This document shows positions 15,425 through 15,730 of a DNA stretch of 15,730 nucleotides, one piece after another. The notes under the pieces are model-generated. The model was not told where the DNA came from. It made no database searches and was given only the letters and a program-made list of their open reading frames with translations. A program made the position numbers and the translations under genes. Source of the stretch: an uncultured Bacillota bacterium (GTDB taxonomy: Bacteria; Bacillota; JAAYKD01); contig CALCNS010000241.1 in the NCBI GenBank assembly GCA_937897315.1, positions 1-15,730 on the forward strand. The letters are read 5' to 3'. The stretch's first letter is position 1, and every line of letters begins with the position of its first letter.

Positions 15425-15730
15425 GGCAGCATCGCCTCCAACAACTTTTCATACGTTTGCCCCACCGCTTTCCAGGTGAGGTTTCGCCCGTTTTCTGCGT
15501 AACTCAAGGTGAGTTCCAAATACTCCTTTGGCAACAACTCGGGGAACAGGTTCATCCACTCCACCAAGACCACCGCAGAGCCATCTTGAAGCTCATCCCA
15601 ACCCAAATCGAGCACTTCCAAGGGGTGTTGCAAGCGGTACAAATCTAAATGATGCACTGTGAACTTCGCTTCGGATCTCTGTAACAAACGACAGGTGGGC
15701 CTCTGCACCGCACGGACTACCCCAAAAGCA
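15412..15730 (-). CDS. tsaE: tRNA threonylcarbamoyladenosine biosynthesis ATPase TsaE, partial
   Basis: This is the C-terminal part of TsaE, the P-loop ATPase that drives cycling of the TsaB-TsaD complex. The gene runs off the right edge: the frame stays open to the last base, and the P-loop (GDLGAGKTT in homologues) should lie beyond it. A GTG at 15708 is in frame but internal. Visible family features are HHLDLYRL, LGWDEL and VVLVEWMNLFPELLP. The usual SPTF motif before them reads RPTC here (about 15690-15701), and the following strand reads RLLQRS rather than the common TLVNEY; either a divergent copy or a sequence error near a contig end would explain this. It overlaps tsaB by 13 bases. 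Confidence 0.88.
   Translation of the reverse strand, partial: AFGVVRAVQRPTCRLLQRSEAKFTVHHLDLYRLQHPLEVLDLGWDELQDGSAVVLVEWMNLFPELLPKEYLELTLSYAENGRNLTWKAVGQTYEKLLEAMLPCES

Overview
The window looks like chromosomal DNA from a Gram-positive-type bacterium (Bacillota), most likely an anaerobic clostridial or Negativicutes-like lineage. The evidence is a perfect CIRCE operator before groES-groEL, a SAM-I (S-box) riboswitch with a classical intrinsic terminator before methionine genes, strong AGGAGG ribosome binding sites, consensus sigma-A promoters, and a methionine synthase whose activation domain is a separate gene. I cannot name a genus. The first 11 bases match the end of an Illumina adapter, so position 1 is probably a raw contig end.

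Layout. (1) 1-840: the 5' part of a flavodoxin-fold reductase gene on the minus strand; a tandem 20-bp repeat in its leader; then a strong promoter driving an 83-residue membrane-protein-like ORF closed by a 17-bp hairpin terminator. (2) 938-2571: guaA on the minus strand, with a promoter overlapped by an inverted CGAAC/GTTCG pair. (3) 2695-5932: a plus-strand unit with a perfect consensus promoter. It holds a 39-codon ORF resembling the first residues of an MFS transporter, a long ArsR-type regulator with a C-terminal HTH, an alpha/beta hydrolase and a cytoplasmic beta-lactamase-fold serine hydrolase. This is the accessory-looking part. (4) 5957-8099: groES-groEL on the minus strand with terminator, promoter and CIRCE. 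(5) 8186-10336: minus-strand rimI, tsaD and 5-formyltetrahydrofolate cyclo-ligase, overlapping or translationally coupled. (6) 10406-14693: plus-strand methionine operon: promoter, SAM-I riboswitch, MetH activation protein, metH, metF, terminator. (7) 14714-15730: minus-strand tsaB and partial tsaE.

How the genes work together. tsaE, tsaB and tsaD encode parts of the tRNA t6A machinery and rimI is their usual neighbour. In many Bacillota tsaE-tsaB-rimI-tsaD form one run; here a self-contained SAM-regulated methionine operon on the opposite strand lies between tsaB and rimI. MetF makes 5-methyl-THF, MetH transfers the methyl group to homocysteine through cobalamin, and the small upstream protein probably performs the reductive remethylation that the truncated MetH cannot. 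The cyclo-ligase feeds the same folate pool. The ArsR/hydrolase/beta-lactamase-fold unit has no recognisable substrate.

I did not find an unambiguous new system. The best candidates are the ArsR unit with its MFS-like leader ORF, the orphan membrane ORF with its own promoter and terminator, and the split t6A operon.
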